Origin: Henricia sp. BOLD:AAB3569
Taxonomy: Eukaryota; Echinodermata; Asteroidea; Spinulosida; Echinasteridae
Length of the DNA: 64,000 nt
Direction: 5' to 3'
Assembly (NCBI GenBank): GCA_037783545.1
Contig: JBBELK010000328.1
Span: 1,178,001-1,242,000 of the forward strand
Shown in pieces: positions 41,901 through 46,300 of this stretch. The translations under genes and the position numbers were made by a program. The notes beneath the pieces were generated by a model. It was given only the letters and a program-made list of their open reading frames with translations. It was not told where the DNA came from and searched no databases. The stretch's first letter is position 1. Each line of letters starts with the position of its first letter.

Positions 41901-42775
41901 CGTACGCAAGTTGGTCAAGTCGTACACGTGCCAACTCGTACACGTGCCAACTCGTAATCATCGTTATTTTAACGGAATCATTTTAACGGGATATATTAAT
42001 TTGTTTTCCCCTGCAGACTGCAATCATGAACCAATTGAAGAACATATTTCTTCCCTGGCCTTCTCTAACCAGCTCCACCCTTTTACAAGTTTTAGAGGCA
42101 GGAGATAGTTTATGGAATTCGCACGGAGGAAGGAAACCCATTCCCGGTGGGCACGCGCGATGCCATGGCTTCCGCGGTCGTCGGGAAATAAATGTATCAT
42201 CACATCCTCGTCTGATCGCCCCAAACTTTTTTCCGATTGTTGGAAACATCTTCCGATTGTTGGAAACATCTTCCGATTGTTGGAAAAATCTTCCGATTGT
42301 TGGAAACATCTTCCGATTGTTGGAAACATCTTCCGATTGTTGGAAACATCTTCCGATTGTTGGAAACATCTTCCGATTGTTGGAAACATCTTCCGATTGT
42401 TGGAAACATCTCCCGATTGTTGGAAACATCTTCCGATTGCGTACGAGTTGGTCGGCGTACGAGTTGGCACGCGTACGAGTTGGTCGGCGTACGAGCTGGC
42501 ACGCGTACGAGTTGGTTGCGTACGAGTTGGCACGCGTACGAGTTGACCAGCTTCGGTATGATTAGCCCAATTTCCGGACAATAGAATACAGAGAACTTTA
42601 TTCATTTACAAGACTACTAAAAGTATATTTTTAACAAAAATAACAGTGACTACAACTATAAACACTCAAATTACAATTAGTACGATATTACCACATTTCC
42701 GTCTGAATACAGCCACAAAACCAAATGTTTGGCAGAAATTCTCCCGGCGAAGTACTCTTCCAGCACGACCGCCAT
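2841..42775 (-). CDS. CDAN1: codanin-1 gene, 18 of its coding exons (3' end beyond the window)
   Basis: Codanin-1 holds the histone chaperone ASF1 in the cytoplasm and works with CDIN1; human mutations cause congenital dyserythropoietic anaemia type I. Eighteen exons, each with AG acceptor and GT donor, join in frame: 42775-42692, 38953-37789, 36547-36367, 35864-35628, 34943-34854, 31968-31893, 31296-31196, 30320-30213, 27830-27779, 27396-27331, 20127-19984, 18817-18657, 14410-14329, 12983-12830, 8221-8094, 7662-7367, 7128-6998, 2986-2841. Their lengths sum to 1,134 codons without a stop; the human protein is 1,227 residues, so roughly the last tenth is off the left edge. Recognisable blocks in order: FLPFFINYLRDQ, the ASF1-binding B-domain-like [59 protein letters not shown]-like block, TVPWIVEYLS, VLGWLFE, VDQQLLYLCCPYLG, MKKITP, SSNCIKHI. 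Four exons are partly or wholly amplified in tandem arrays. It is divergent from SIVA1. Confidence 0.93.
2987..4085. other. CDAN1 intron 17, proximal part
   Basis: Unique-looking, AT-rich intron. Short open frames occur on both strands but show no recognisable protein, no splice-consistent match to codanin and no repeats. Nothing further is supported. Confidence 0.5.
4085..6840 (-). repeat. tandem array of tRNA-like SINE heads, 157-bp dimers, CDAN1 intron 17
   Basis: Read on the minus strand, each ~78-bp half-unit contains AGCTCAGCTGGTAGAGCATC, the D-arm/A-box of a tRNA, then TGTCAGAGGTGTTGGGG or TGTTGGAGGTCTTGGGG and GAGGGAGTATACCACTGTGC. Two half-unit types alternate, giving a 157-bp higher-order unit, about 17 times. 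The low-coordinate end keeps a B-box-like GTGTGAATCCCGAT, so the array grew from one SINE-like copy. A single relative lies at 13150-13262. Long minus-strand open frames (up to 354 codons) are a by-product of the repeat. Confidence 0.93.
6868..6965 (+). repeat. solitary tRNA-like SINE head
   Basis: TAGCTCAGCTGGTAGAGCG (A-box) and CGGGTTCAAATCCC (B-box) are spaced as in a tRNA, but the anticodon and acceptor stems do not pair. It is oriented opposite to the adjacent array, so it forms an inverted pair with it. Confidence 0.7.
6998..7128 (-). CDS. CDAN1: CDAN1 exon 17
   Basis: The 131-nt exon lies between TGTCCAG and GTGCGT. It encodes RSQMALSVLLPIETSEQVL and KAAAYITSRLAMERAARWID, matching human [20 protein letters not shown] and ATEKACAWLSANI. 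It leaves in phase 1. The tRNA-like array lies in the next intron. Confidence 0.9.
7240..7340. repeat. dispersed intronic repeat
   Basis: The stretch with CTTGTAGAAATTTCAGCCA and AGTAATACTTCAGAAAACC recurs inverted at about 55260-55360. It overlaps the short intron between exons 16 and 17. Confidence 0.5.
7367..7662 (-). CDS. CDAN1: CDAN1 exon 16
   Basis: The 296-nt exon follows GTTTGCAG and precedes GTGAGT, ending in phase 2. It encodes QDLEKNFFDNHSPSLKKTVD and FISSRLSSNCIKHIDATLV, matching human QLAQAFFHNQPPSLRRTVE and FVAERIGSNCVKHIKATLV. The second half is charged and helical (KRALLRRIKARGEE). An apparent stop right after KKKANE disappears once the GTGAGT donor is used. Confidence 0.93.
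8094..8221 (-). CDS. CDAN1: CDAN1 exon 15
   Basis: The 128-nt exon lies between CACCTACAG and GTACGC. It encodes DVRVLLSDASLGCGSKTT, then PMKKITPISAKTPPPS and HQLQ, matching human ELRKLLASW...FMRKITPTTTTS...GLQ. It takes the frame from phase 1 to phase 0. Confidence 0.92.
8294..8660. repeat. AT-rich region with CGAATATTCG palindromes, start of intron 14
   Basis: Clusters of TTCGAATATTCGAT flank a ~250-bp centre on both sides, giving a foldback-like outline, possibly a MITE with degenerate inverted ends. No open frame of note. 8660-8793 is plain intron. Confidence 0.45.
8794..12985 (-). repeat. 22-copy tandem array of CDAN1 exon 14
   Basis: Units of 187 bp or 195 bp each contain nearly all of exon 14 (MYFMSFTDDF to LYLCCPYL), its GTGAGA donor and about 60 bp of intron 14. 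The 195-bp form has 8 extra bases (GAATGCCAG variant) before CATCCATG. The 195-bp unit is 65 codons and stays open through the intron part; the 187-bp unit shifts frame. Variation is slight: GGC/AGC (Gly/Ser), FIV/LIV/FMV and AAACTC/AAAGTC. The 5'-most copy alone has the true acceptor; all other copies fall inside intron 14. Confidence 0.95.
12830..12983 (-). CDS. CDAN1: CDAN1 exon 14 (5'-most, complete copy of the array)
   Basis: The 154-nt exon follows ATTCACAG and precedes GTGAGA. It starts VPGMPASMYFMSFTDDFMV and ends HRLVDQQLLYLCCPYL, matching human VDTV and VVDQQLLYTCCPYIGEL. It is the first transcribed of 22 tandem copies and the only one attached to the orthodox acceptor; its GTPG-like start (VPG) is absent from the rest. 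It leaves in phase 1, which fits exon 15. Confidence 0.9.
13150..13262 (+). repeat. tRNA-like SINE head, relative of the 4.1-6.8 kb array
   Basis: It contains GGGAAAACCCGAGG, CACTGTGCCTCA, TTCAGCTGGTAGAGCATC and GGGTTAAAATCCCG in order. This is the array's unit plus the B-box end, so it may resemble the founder. It is opposite in orientation to the array. Confidence 0.7.
13285..13448. mobile_element. short palindromic MITE
   Basis: GTTTCATTTCAATGGTGATT and AGGCACCATA at the left are matched by the inverted GGTGCCTAATAACCATTG and AAATGAAAC at the right, enclosing about 90 bp. A related CATTTCAATGGCGATTAG lies at about 13065. Confidence 0.7.
13450..14095 (-). other. unrecognised open-frame remnant in CDAN1 intron 13
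   Basis: About 13670-13906 (minus) is open for 78 codons beginning MNEESLIKLNQLYEAKIS, with FRIGNFRLDINDINK further on, and similar open frame continues upstream after an interruption. The composition looks protein-like, but I recognise no family, and it does not join to codanin. It could be a relic of a mobile element. Confidence 0.3.
14329..14410 (-). CDS. CDAN1: CDAN1 exon 13
   Basis: The 82-nt exon lies between TCCCTCCTCAG and GTCAGT. It encodes DVSRMLSMDQTSYNML and LILLVLGWLFE, matching human KMCFLNKLLLLAVLGWLFQ. It takes the frame from phase 2 to phase 0. Confidence 0.9.
14953..18209 (-). mobile_element. Ty3/gypsy-type LTR retrotransposon, broken, in CDAN1 intron 12
   Basis: The ends are a direct repeat starting TGTAACCGTG and ending CCCTTCTACA (14953-16045 and 17631-18209), flanked by a TGAT target duplication. 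The internal part carries, on the minus strand, a gag-like region and an integrase-type zinc-binding segment, giving the family. It lies in the same orientation as CDAN1. The internal region is much shorter than in whole elements, so it is a broken copy with several breaks. The end repeats are almost identical where they overlap, so insertion is recent. A small DNA element is nested at about 16405-16580. Confidence 0.85.
16405..16580. mobile_element. small TIR element nested in the LTR element
   Basis: Inverted ends ATTAGCCTATGTCAT..CACTCAAGCGTGACC and GGTCACGCTTGAGTG..GACAGAGGCTAAT enclose about 110 bp. A possible GCCG target duplication flanks it. It must be younger than the LTR element that hosts it. 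Confidence 0.7.
18390..18512 (-). repeat. tRNA-derived SINE
   Basis: On the minus strand GTGCTTGAGTGGTTTAGG (A-box) and CAGGTTTGATACCCGG (B-box) are followed by CCCTTGACTAAGGCACT, a body motif also in the copy at 59985-60200. The arrangement resembles V-domain SINEs. Confidence 0.65.
18657..18817 (-). CDS. CDAN1: CDAN1 exon 12 (complete copy)
   Basis: The 161-nt exon follows TGTGCCTAG and precedes GTAAAT. It encodes SPMDILGVLGLSYCHHRLVF, TVPWIVEYLSMMDPIA and AILRLLIQIY, matching human VLTVPWLVEFLSFADHVVP and FTLLLRLHR. Its first ~62 bp and acceptor recur three more times upstream (18897-19340). Only this copy continues beyond TVP. It leaves in phase 2. Confidence 0.9.
18753..19340 (-). repeat. 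partial tandem copies of CDAN1 exon 12 and its acceptor
   Basis: Three ~147-150-bp units upstream of the complete exon each repeat intron sequence, the TGTGCCTAG acceptor and the first ~62 bp of exon 12 (SPMDILGVLG to VFTVP), then break into the next unit at ACAGTCCCATCAC. Copies differ by a few bases. The array ends directly at the SINE at 19341. Confidence 0.88.
19341..19580 (+). repeat. tRNA-derived SINE (Ser/Leu-tRNA-like head)
   Basis: ATGGCCGAGTGGTGAAGGGC (A-box) and CGTGGGTTCGAATCCC (B-box) are followed by TCTTCAGCAAGGTACTTTGC and CTTGCCCAAGGGCACACAC. Copies of the same body lie at 28385-28610 and 35290-35512. Confidence 0.75.
19984..20127 (-). CDS. CDAN1: CDAN1 exon 11
   Basis: The 144-nt, phase-0 exon lies between ACCTCAG and GTAAGC. 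It encodes [20 protein letters not shown] then GFLVFLPYQGSDALPESV and ends FRNK. Human codanin-1 has [20 protein letters not shown] and LPYRGPEPP here. The intron before it (7.2 kb) holds the larger tRNA-like array. Confidence 0.92.
20390..27075 (+). repeat. large tandem array of a second tRNA-like unit, ~101 bp, CDAN1 intron 10
   Basis: About 57 units of 101-102 bp, each with GTGATTGAGTGGTTAAGA (tRNA-Ser/Leu-like A-box), GGTCATGGGTTGAAGCCCC (B-box with one mismatch) and the hairpin CCCACCCAAGCACACTGGGTGGG. Variants TAGTATGCAGG, TAGTAAGCAGG and TACATGCAGG are distributed in blocks, a sign of block duplication. The tRNA-like strand is plus, antisense to CDAN1. The array is interrupted at 25998-26886. 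Open frames of up to 316 codons on the minus strand are by-products. Confidence 0.94.
25998..26886. mobile_element. non-autonomous DNA element inserted in the tRNA-like array
   Basis: Ends CAGGCCTCAAATTTT and AAATTTGAGCCCTG are inverted repeats of the hAT-like CAGGGCTCAAATTT type. The 889-bp interior is GC-rich, with AGGGCAAGGCCACTTTGGCC palindromes and three to four ~60-bp repeats of a GGGGCCGAGTTGGTC motif (26195-26345). No target duplication is visible; a TG of the array is missing or shared with the end. Confidence 0.65.
27291..27313. repeat. poly-C run of 23
   Basis: Twenty-three C in a row lie in intron 10, about 12 bases from the exon 10 donor; on the transcript this is a G-run that could form a quadruplex near the splice site. 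Confidence 0.9.
27331..27396 (-). CDS. CDAN1: CDAN1 exon 10 (short)
   Basis: The 66-nt exon lies between CCCACAG and a strong GTAAGT donor. It encodes LNDMQFGLSDQDGDSESSGV plus DD, matching human [20 protein letters not shown] in position and acidity. A run of 23 C (G on the coding strand) starts about 12 bases beyond the donor, within the intron. Confidence 0.85.
27779..27830 (-). CDS. CDAN1: CDAN1 exon 9 (short)
   Basis: This 52-nt exon lies between TATTCACAG and GTAATT. It encodes YLFSQHLINNFSSKILE, matching human FQFNQHLMDSLSLKIQE, and takes the reading frame from phase 2 to phase 0. It is too short to show as an open reading frame on its own. Confidence 0.9.
28385..28610 (-). repeat. 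tRNA-derived SINE
   Basis: On the minus strand ATGGCTGAGTGGTCTAG (A-box) and TTGGGATCGAATC (B-box) start the element; GTGTGCCCTTGGACAAGGC and the GCTCATGAG region follow. It belongs with the copies at 19341 and 35290. Confidence 0.65.
28693..29182. mobile_element. 490-bp TIR element
   Basis: CAGTGATCTCCACTA at the left pairs with TAGTGGAGATCACTG at the right, and TTTTGTCCGGGCG repeats recur inside in both orientations near the ends. A direct AACCT flanks both ends (28688-28692, 29183-29187), a likely 5-bp target duplication. Confidence 0.75.
30213..30320 (-). CDS. CDAN1: CDAN1 exon 8
   Basis: The 108-nt exon follows TTCATACAG and precedes GTACAT. It encodes LEERFSIPTTSAGPSPPPAF and HGCQEFFKEFIVAAD, matching human [20 protein letters not shown] and GCQGFFRDFILSA closely. 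Phase 2 at both ends. Confidence 0.93.
30530..30910. repeat. dispersed repeat, CDAN1 intron 7
   Basis: GTGACAAATCAGCAA..TTGGTGT, CAGAATGCAATTTG, TGCACATAC and AGACATTTCATGAAACAT recur in the same order at 54318-54500, so both are copies of one family. Opposed open frames here are by-products. Confidence 0.6.
31196..31296 (-). CDS. CDAN1: CDAN1 exon 7
   Basis: The 101-nt exon follows CTACATTAG and precedes GTAACA. It reads MCQGERLISDHRDDGRERG then FLGDLKKTNPEKFK and ends in phase 2. The human region is poorly conserved here (MCQSPGGAG... LGADKLGRLW), so the call rests on splice sites, phase and position between two well-conserved exons. Confidence 0.75.
31893..31968 (-). CDS. CDAN1: CDAN1 exon 6
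   Basis: The 76-nt exon lies between TTTGCCAG and a weaker GTTAGT donor. It encodes DLVQSVVDAANCAHFARLF and SSQLTR, corresponding to human [20 protein letters not shown]. It enters in phase 2 and leaves in phase 0, consistent with its neighbours. The exon-5 array ends about 120 bp upstream of it. Confidence 0.85.
32085..34943 (-). repeat. 23-copy tandem array of CDAN1 exon 5
   Basis: Units of 125 or 127 bp contain an 84-nt version of exon 5 (FYELAPEWLDHHQVPGW and SMEAAMSKRIR), the GTAGGC (or GTATAGG) donor and about 41 bp of intron ending in GGGACAG, GGGCCAG or CATGACAG. The 84-nt exon copies are phase 2-2, so any one could be added without a shift. Almost all are open; one near 32500 has two extra bases. 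The 5'-most copy (34854-34943) is the divergent, orthodox exon. Confidence 0.95.
34854..34943 (-). CDS. CDAN1: CDAN1 exon 5 (5'-most, splice-competent copy of the array)
   Basis: The 90-nt exon follows a good TCTCAACAG acceptor and ends before GTAGGC; both ends are phase 2. It encodes DKFYELIRYWLDHHQVPGW and SMEATMSKRIR, matching human DVFYEVLREWEDHHEEPGW and the following SRIR. It is the first transcribed of 23 tandem copies and the only one with the GGATAAG start and a pyrimidine-rich acceptor. The other 22 begin at GTTTTATGAG and encode ELAPEW in place of ELIRYW. Confidence 0.88.
35290..35512 (-). repeat. tRNA-derived SINE
   Basis: On the minus strand GTGGCTGAGTGATCTAG (A-box) and TATGGGTTCGAATCC (B-box) are followed by CTCCAGCAAGGCACTTTGCC, TGCCTCTCTCCACC and GCTCATGAGTGCC. 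It is the fullest copy of the 19341 family. Confidence 0.7.
35628..35864 (-). CDS. CDAN1: CDAN1 exon 4
   Basis: The 237-nt exon follows CTAACAG and precedes GTAGTC; it is phase 2 at both ends. It encodes LLTFLDRTTLKLLSDL, then DFSPALKSQLESAI, and ends [20 protein letters not shown] plus QR. Human codanin-1 has LSNLDKGTLRLLAE, CFSPALQGRLRAAYE and [20 protein letters not shown] in the same order, one of the best matches in the window. Confidence 0.93.
35977..36205. repeat. three 79-bp tandem repeats, CDAN1 intron 3
   Basis: CAACCAGTAACTATTACATC opens each unit, and TTACTGAGCACCGATG lies near its end. The third unit is slightly diverged. It carries no exon. Confidence 0.85.
36367..36547 (-). 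CDS. CDAN1: CDAN1 exon 3 (complete copy)
   Basis: The 181-nt exon follows GTATAG and precedes GTATGTG. It encodes [18 protein letters not shown] and then CSIHNCVQFAVYVLHEQF, matching human NLVPNLFLELFFVFQLL and SIHDCVFFAVQVLECHF. A partial copy of its first ~110 bp with its own acceptor lies just upstream at about 36573-36692. Only this downstream copy continues into the conserved second half, so it is taken as the functional one. It enters in phase 1 and leaves in phase 2. Confidence 0.88.
36560..36700 (-). pseudogene. partial upstream duplicate of CDAN1 exon 3
   Basis: The first ~110 bp of exon 3 and its acceptor (GTGTAG) are repeated, nearly identical, about 145 bp upstream in transcription order. 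The copy departs from exon 3 after the IDNINKHCDPGDVN stretch and runs into the intron before the complete copy, so reading through it soon meets a stop. It is either a dead partial duplicate or a decoy acceptor. The flanking intron segment with the TTAACGTCCCC-type sequence is part of the duplicated unit. Confidence 0.75.
36720..37788. other. CDAN1 intron 2 remainder
   Basis: It holds ACATGTACATGTACAT at 36725, a run of GGTTAGGGTTTAGG-like sequence near 36870-36910 and a segment (about 37170-37230, CACCATGGAGGTCCTTGG) that recurs inverted at about 40185-40230. No gene is seen. Confidence 0.45.
37789..38953 (-). CDS. CDAN1: CDAN1 exon 2 (large, B-domain-like ASF1-binding motif)
   Basis: This 1,165-nt exon opens after a TATACAG acceptor and closes before GTAATG in phase 1. 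It starts VETETAILKDKSLR, then FLPFFINYLRDQ, close to human FVPFLLNFLREQ. The middle is basic, Ser/Pro-rich and probably disordered (SPAKTP, QLFSPSP). EEFPVVG followed by TRRITLTAV corresponds to human EEFPPVG and RRINPTPV, the B-domain-like segment used to bind ASF1. The end, FVYKLADLYSACIK, leads into the conserved helical region of exon 3. Confidence 0.92.
39731..40157. mobile_element. 427-bp foldback element, CDAN1 intron 1
   Basis: Arms of about 180 bp, starting TTTTTCCATGATGACTCAAA and ending with its inverse, include CAAAAAAGGATAAAAGGGAG and AAAAGGAAAGTAGT. The centre has ACATGTACGTCGTACATGT. The arms differ by scattered changes and no target duplication is clear. Confidence 0.75.
40399..41275. 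mobile_element. possible TIR element, CDAN1 intron 1
   Basis: GTAGGGACTTGGAAA at 40400 is matched by inverted TTTCCAAGTCCCTAC at 41253. The interior shows no open frame of note. The short ends make this a tentative call. Confidence 0.35.
41868..42550. repeat. CGTACGAGTTGG inverted clusters around a 20-bp minisatellite, CDAN1 intron 1
   Basis: About five GCCAACTCGTACGCG words at 41868-41955 face about seven inverted copies (GCGTACGAGTTGGC) at 42440-42545. Between them, 42232-42440 is eleven copies of TTCCGATTGTTGGAAACATC, itself near-palindromic (TTCC..GGAA). With a 20-bp period every frame stays open, so open frames here mean nothing. Confidence 0.85.
42692..42775 (-). CDS. CDAN1: CDAN1 exon 1, coding part
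   Basis: The exon holds 28 codons beginning MAVVLEEYFAGRIS and ending SDGNV, followed by a GTAATA donor; it ends in phase 0. The start resembles the remembered human start MAAVLESLLREE, and the following hydrophobic HLVLWLY matches human VVRWIA in position. No other in-frame ATG lies closer, so this start is preferred. It faces the SIVA1 start across the shared upstream region. Confidence 0.88.
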
Positions 42776-43222
42776 TTTTCAATTTCGAACTTTGAATTAA
42801 CTTTTATTTTTATTTTTTTAATTCGATCTCGGTTAGGCAAATATGAAATTGTTTTTTAAAATAATGTTAGCCTTAATATAATAATAATAAATAATAACTT
42901 GTAGTAACTGGCAAATGAAATAGAAAATAATGAGTTATTTTCTTTTTTCTTTTCGTGTTAGCGCCGACATGATTGGAGTACACAAGCTCGTATGCATTTA
43001 CAAGCGAACGTTTTCGCGCCAAAAATTATAGGGTCATGACCTTTATTAAATGCCAAACATAGGTAAACAACCTGACGTGCGTTGAACCAGAGTCTCTGGT
43101 TGAACATGTTGAAGTACCTTGAATCGTTCTCTCTCAATTTCACGCATTGTACACCAATGATCAAGTTGTCGGTAGTTGCACAAAACGTTCTCTCGTGAGC
43201 TAGTGGCATAGTGATTCTAAAC
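42776..43222. promoter_or_regulatory. shared CDAN1/SIVA1 bidirectional promoter region
   Basis: Only 447 bp separate the CDAN1 start codon (minus) from the SIVA1 start codon (plus), so both 5' UTRs and core promoters must lie here or in unseen upstream exons. No TATA box is obvious. A GATTGG (CCAAT on the minus strand) is at about 42970 and an E2F-like element is at 43011-43020. The CDAN1-side half is AT-rich. Confidence 0.65.
43011..43020. promoter_or_regulatory. candidate E2F site
   Basis: TTTTCGCGCC matches the E2F consensus TTTSSCGC closely and lies between the two divergent genes. In mammals SIVA1 and CDAN1 have both been reported as E2F1-responsive; use here is inference. Confidence 0.45.
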
Positions 43223-43337
43223 ATGTTGAAAAGATCGTGCCCTTTCGAGTCTCACCCGAATCAGCTGAAAACTCACGTCGGACAGAAGGAAGTTGCGCAA
43301 GGTGTTAACAAGGAAAAGCACATGAAAGAAGTTTATG
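43223..43337 (+). CDS. SIVA1: SIVA1 exon 1, coding part
   Basis: The exon encodes MLKRSCPFESHPNQLKTHVG and EVAQGVNKEKHMKEVY, and ends in phase 1 before GTAAAT. An in-frame upstream ATG at 43211 would add MILN; the ATG at 43223 aligns with the human start MPKRSCPF and is preferred. Confidence 0.9.
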
Positions 43338-46300
43338 GTAAATTAAATGACCACTATAGCAGGCATAAAATACCATACCTGTACACCCTCGCTACCCCTA
43401 GAACTATGGGGGATATAGTATCCCCCATAGGTTATGTTGTTTTTTTCCAATATGGCGGCGCCTGAACTTTAAGATCGGACCGATACGGTTTAAGCTAGCG
43501 CAATAATCCGCTCCCCAATCGCCACCAAACTCCGTCTGATAGTTCTTGAGACACTCACCTTGCGTGTGTCTACGGAATTTCGGTACCATTTGTCCACTAA
43601 ATTCTCCGAAAATAATGTTGGGAAATGAACGGGAACATGTGTGATGCATCCACATGCATTTTACCGAATGCCTCAATCATGCATGTGGATGCATCGCACA
43701 TGTTCCCGTTCATTTCCCAACATTATTTTCGGAGAATTTAGTGGACAAATGGTACCGAAATTCCGTAGACACACGCAAGGTGAGTGTCTCAAGAACTATC
43801 AGACGGAGTTTGGTGGCGATTGGGGAGCGGATTATTGCGCTAGCTTAAACCGTATCGGTCCGATCTTAAAGTTCAGGCGCCGCCATATTGGAAAAAAAAC
43901 AACATAACCTATGGGGGATACTATATCCCCCATAGTTCTAGGGGTACACCCTCGCCACTAATGTTTTATAATATGACACGACAACACCCCAGAAAGTGTA
44001 AATATGGTGAGGAAACGTGAATTTAACACAGTGACTGAGAAAAGTATAGACTTAGTGCATTGAGTCTCAACTGGGTGTATGGCAATTGGTATGTTTTCCT
44101 TTTTTTTCTTTTCTAAAATTATTATTATTATTATTATTTATTCGGCTATTCAACAACAAATTTTACAACGTGCAAATATACATAAAACCATACATACAAG
44201 GAACAAAACTTAACTGAAACAAAACTACCCAATTCAAGCTGGCCAGGGCCGACAAAAGTATAATAATACACTGTTGCTCGAAAGCCTGTCGACCCAAACT
44301 CAAAGTGGGAAATGACTAAACGTATAGTCGCCAGGTTCGTAAGCTTGCAAACCCCCTCCCCGAGGTCACGGACCTGGTGACCATGTACATTGTACAATAC
44401 ATGTCGGCATTTACGTTTTATAATCAGCTATTAATACGTGTAGTAATTGTAAGAACTCTGGATGCGGCAATAGGGCGACAAATTAGGAAACCCTTTCCCC
44501 GGGGACCACCGAAATTTCGGCAAGAATCACTCAAATTGACACCAAATTTCTCTACCCTAAGCTTCCAAAAATGGTTACAGTAATAGCACATGTTCTAGAC
44601 CTAATAAAAATGGTTCTCGATTTAAAAAAAATGTTTTTTGACCTAAACAAATGGTTTAAAGAAATATATACTCTCCAACAAAAGAAACTGTATGTGCATG
44701 ATAAAAATTGCTGTATTTTTTTCAGCCATGGCAGATAACTCGCTGGAATAAACTGTTAATGAAAGTCCATGAAATCTTTCAAATGGTTAACCGAACTTGA
44801 AATGTACAAAATGTGTTCTTCGTGTTCTCAGAGGTTGCTGAAAACTGACTTGCCAATATTGAAGTCACAAAGTCAGTATCGAGTGTGTCCCCCTTGTGCA
44901 TTAATCACTGCTGTGCATCTTCGCCTCATGGAGCCAATGACACGCGCATGAAAGAGAATATTGACTTTTGGGTAGTCCTTTTATACGGCTTGCTAACGAG
45001 ACCTGAACTTTATGGAATTCTGTTACATAACAACCTGTAGGACCCCTATTGTGAAATCAACACCCAGGCATGCCTAAGTCCTGCACTATGCCATGAGCAG
45101 GTTTTAGTGCATAACCTTTTTCTAACAATGTCAGAGAATATTGTCTGTGAATTTGGTGTTTATTTTCCACCTTCTTGAAAAAATACAGCAATTTTTACCA
45201 TGCACAGTTTCTTTTGTTGGAGCATGGAGTATATATTAGGGCGACACCAAATTGTCGCCCTATTAAGCGTGTCGCCCTAATATAGCTTTTTTACACACAA
45301 ATTGTTGCCCTATCCTAGCAAACAGAGTTTTTGCAGATACTATGTGAGGGAAAAAACAATGTTAATTGAAAAGTTATGCACCTATCAATTGGACGCCAAC
45401 AAATTTTGGAGTAAGAAAAATTTAAGATTTTGTGAGGAAACACTTTTTGTTTTATCCTGTATCCAAGTTCTGAAGCCATGATCAACTTCTCAATTCTTTC
45501 CGGGAAAGATTTTCTTAGAAGACAGTACACTTACATTTATTTTCAGCCAATCTGTTTTGAACACAAGGTCTGATAGTTGTTGTTCTTTTGCATGAGGCCC
45601 TAGGGTGACTTCATTATTTCCATATTCCTTTCCACAGAGAAAACTTTGGCCATGATGTTTGCATCCCAGAGACAATCTGGTAAAGACGATGTGAACTCAG
45701 CAGCTACTACACCTCATAATGTGACATCATCGGATCACAGTGGACATCGATGTCATTCCCAACTCACAGAATTACTACCAGGACAGTGTTTATTGGATGA
45801 ACATGGCAAAGTTATCAATAGACAGACTGTGGTGCCAAATGCAAATGGGGATGGTGAGTGTCATGTGAGCACATACACTTTAGATCAGCAGTGCATTCAA
45901 AATGTTGTGCACAAAAGGTGTGTTGAGGCGATCACAACAGACAGCGGACCCACATTATTCAACAGTTCTTGCAAATAGGCACAAACATCATTTTAAATTT
46001 AGAAACACGAGAAAATTACAATGCCCCAAATGTGTTTCGAACCCGGTCCTTGTAAGCCAAGGACCTGGGTTAGAATCCAAGTCGGGGCATTGCAATTTTC
46101 TTGTGTTTCTAAATTAATCTTTCAATTATCAATCCTATCATATAGATACACCTTCAATAAACATCATTTAGGCCCATTATTTTCACTAAGCTAATTAACT
46201 AAAGTTAAGACAACGATTACAGCAATAATTACCATAAAACAATGCATTATTTTCTTTTCGATGTGTAAATGTGAACATGCAAACAAAAAAAGTGCAATTT

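Noticed and set aside
41983-42605. Overlapping open frames on both strands near 42.2-42.5 kb
   Set aside because: The 20-bp repeat lacks stops in all frames, so frames are open on both strands by construction.
43404-43907. Mirror-image open frames MHPHAFYR.. / MRHSVKCMW..
   Set aside because: They read the two arms of the same palindrome and are identical because of it.
44769-44951. Small cysteine-containing frame MKSFKWLTELEMYKMCSSCS
   Set aside because: It looks zinc-finger-like (CSSC, CPPC) but lies inside a TIR element, is only 60 codons and does not fit SIVA1 phases.
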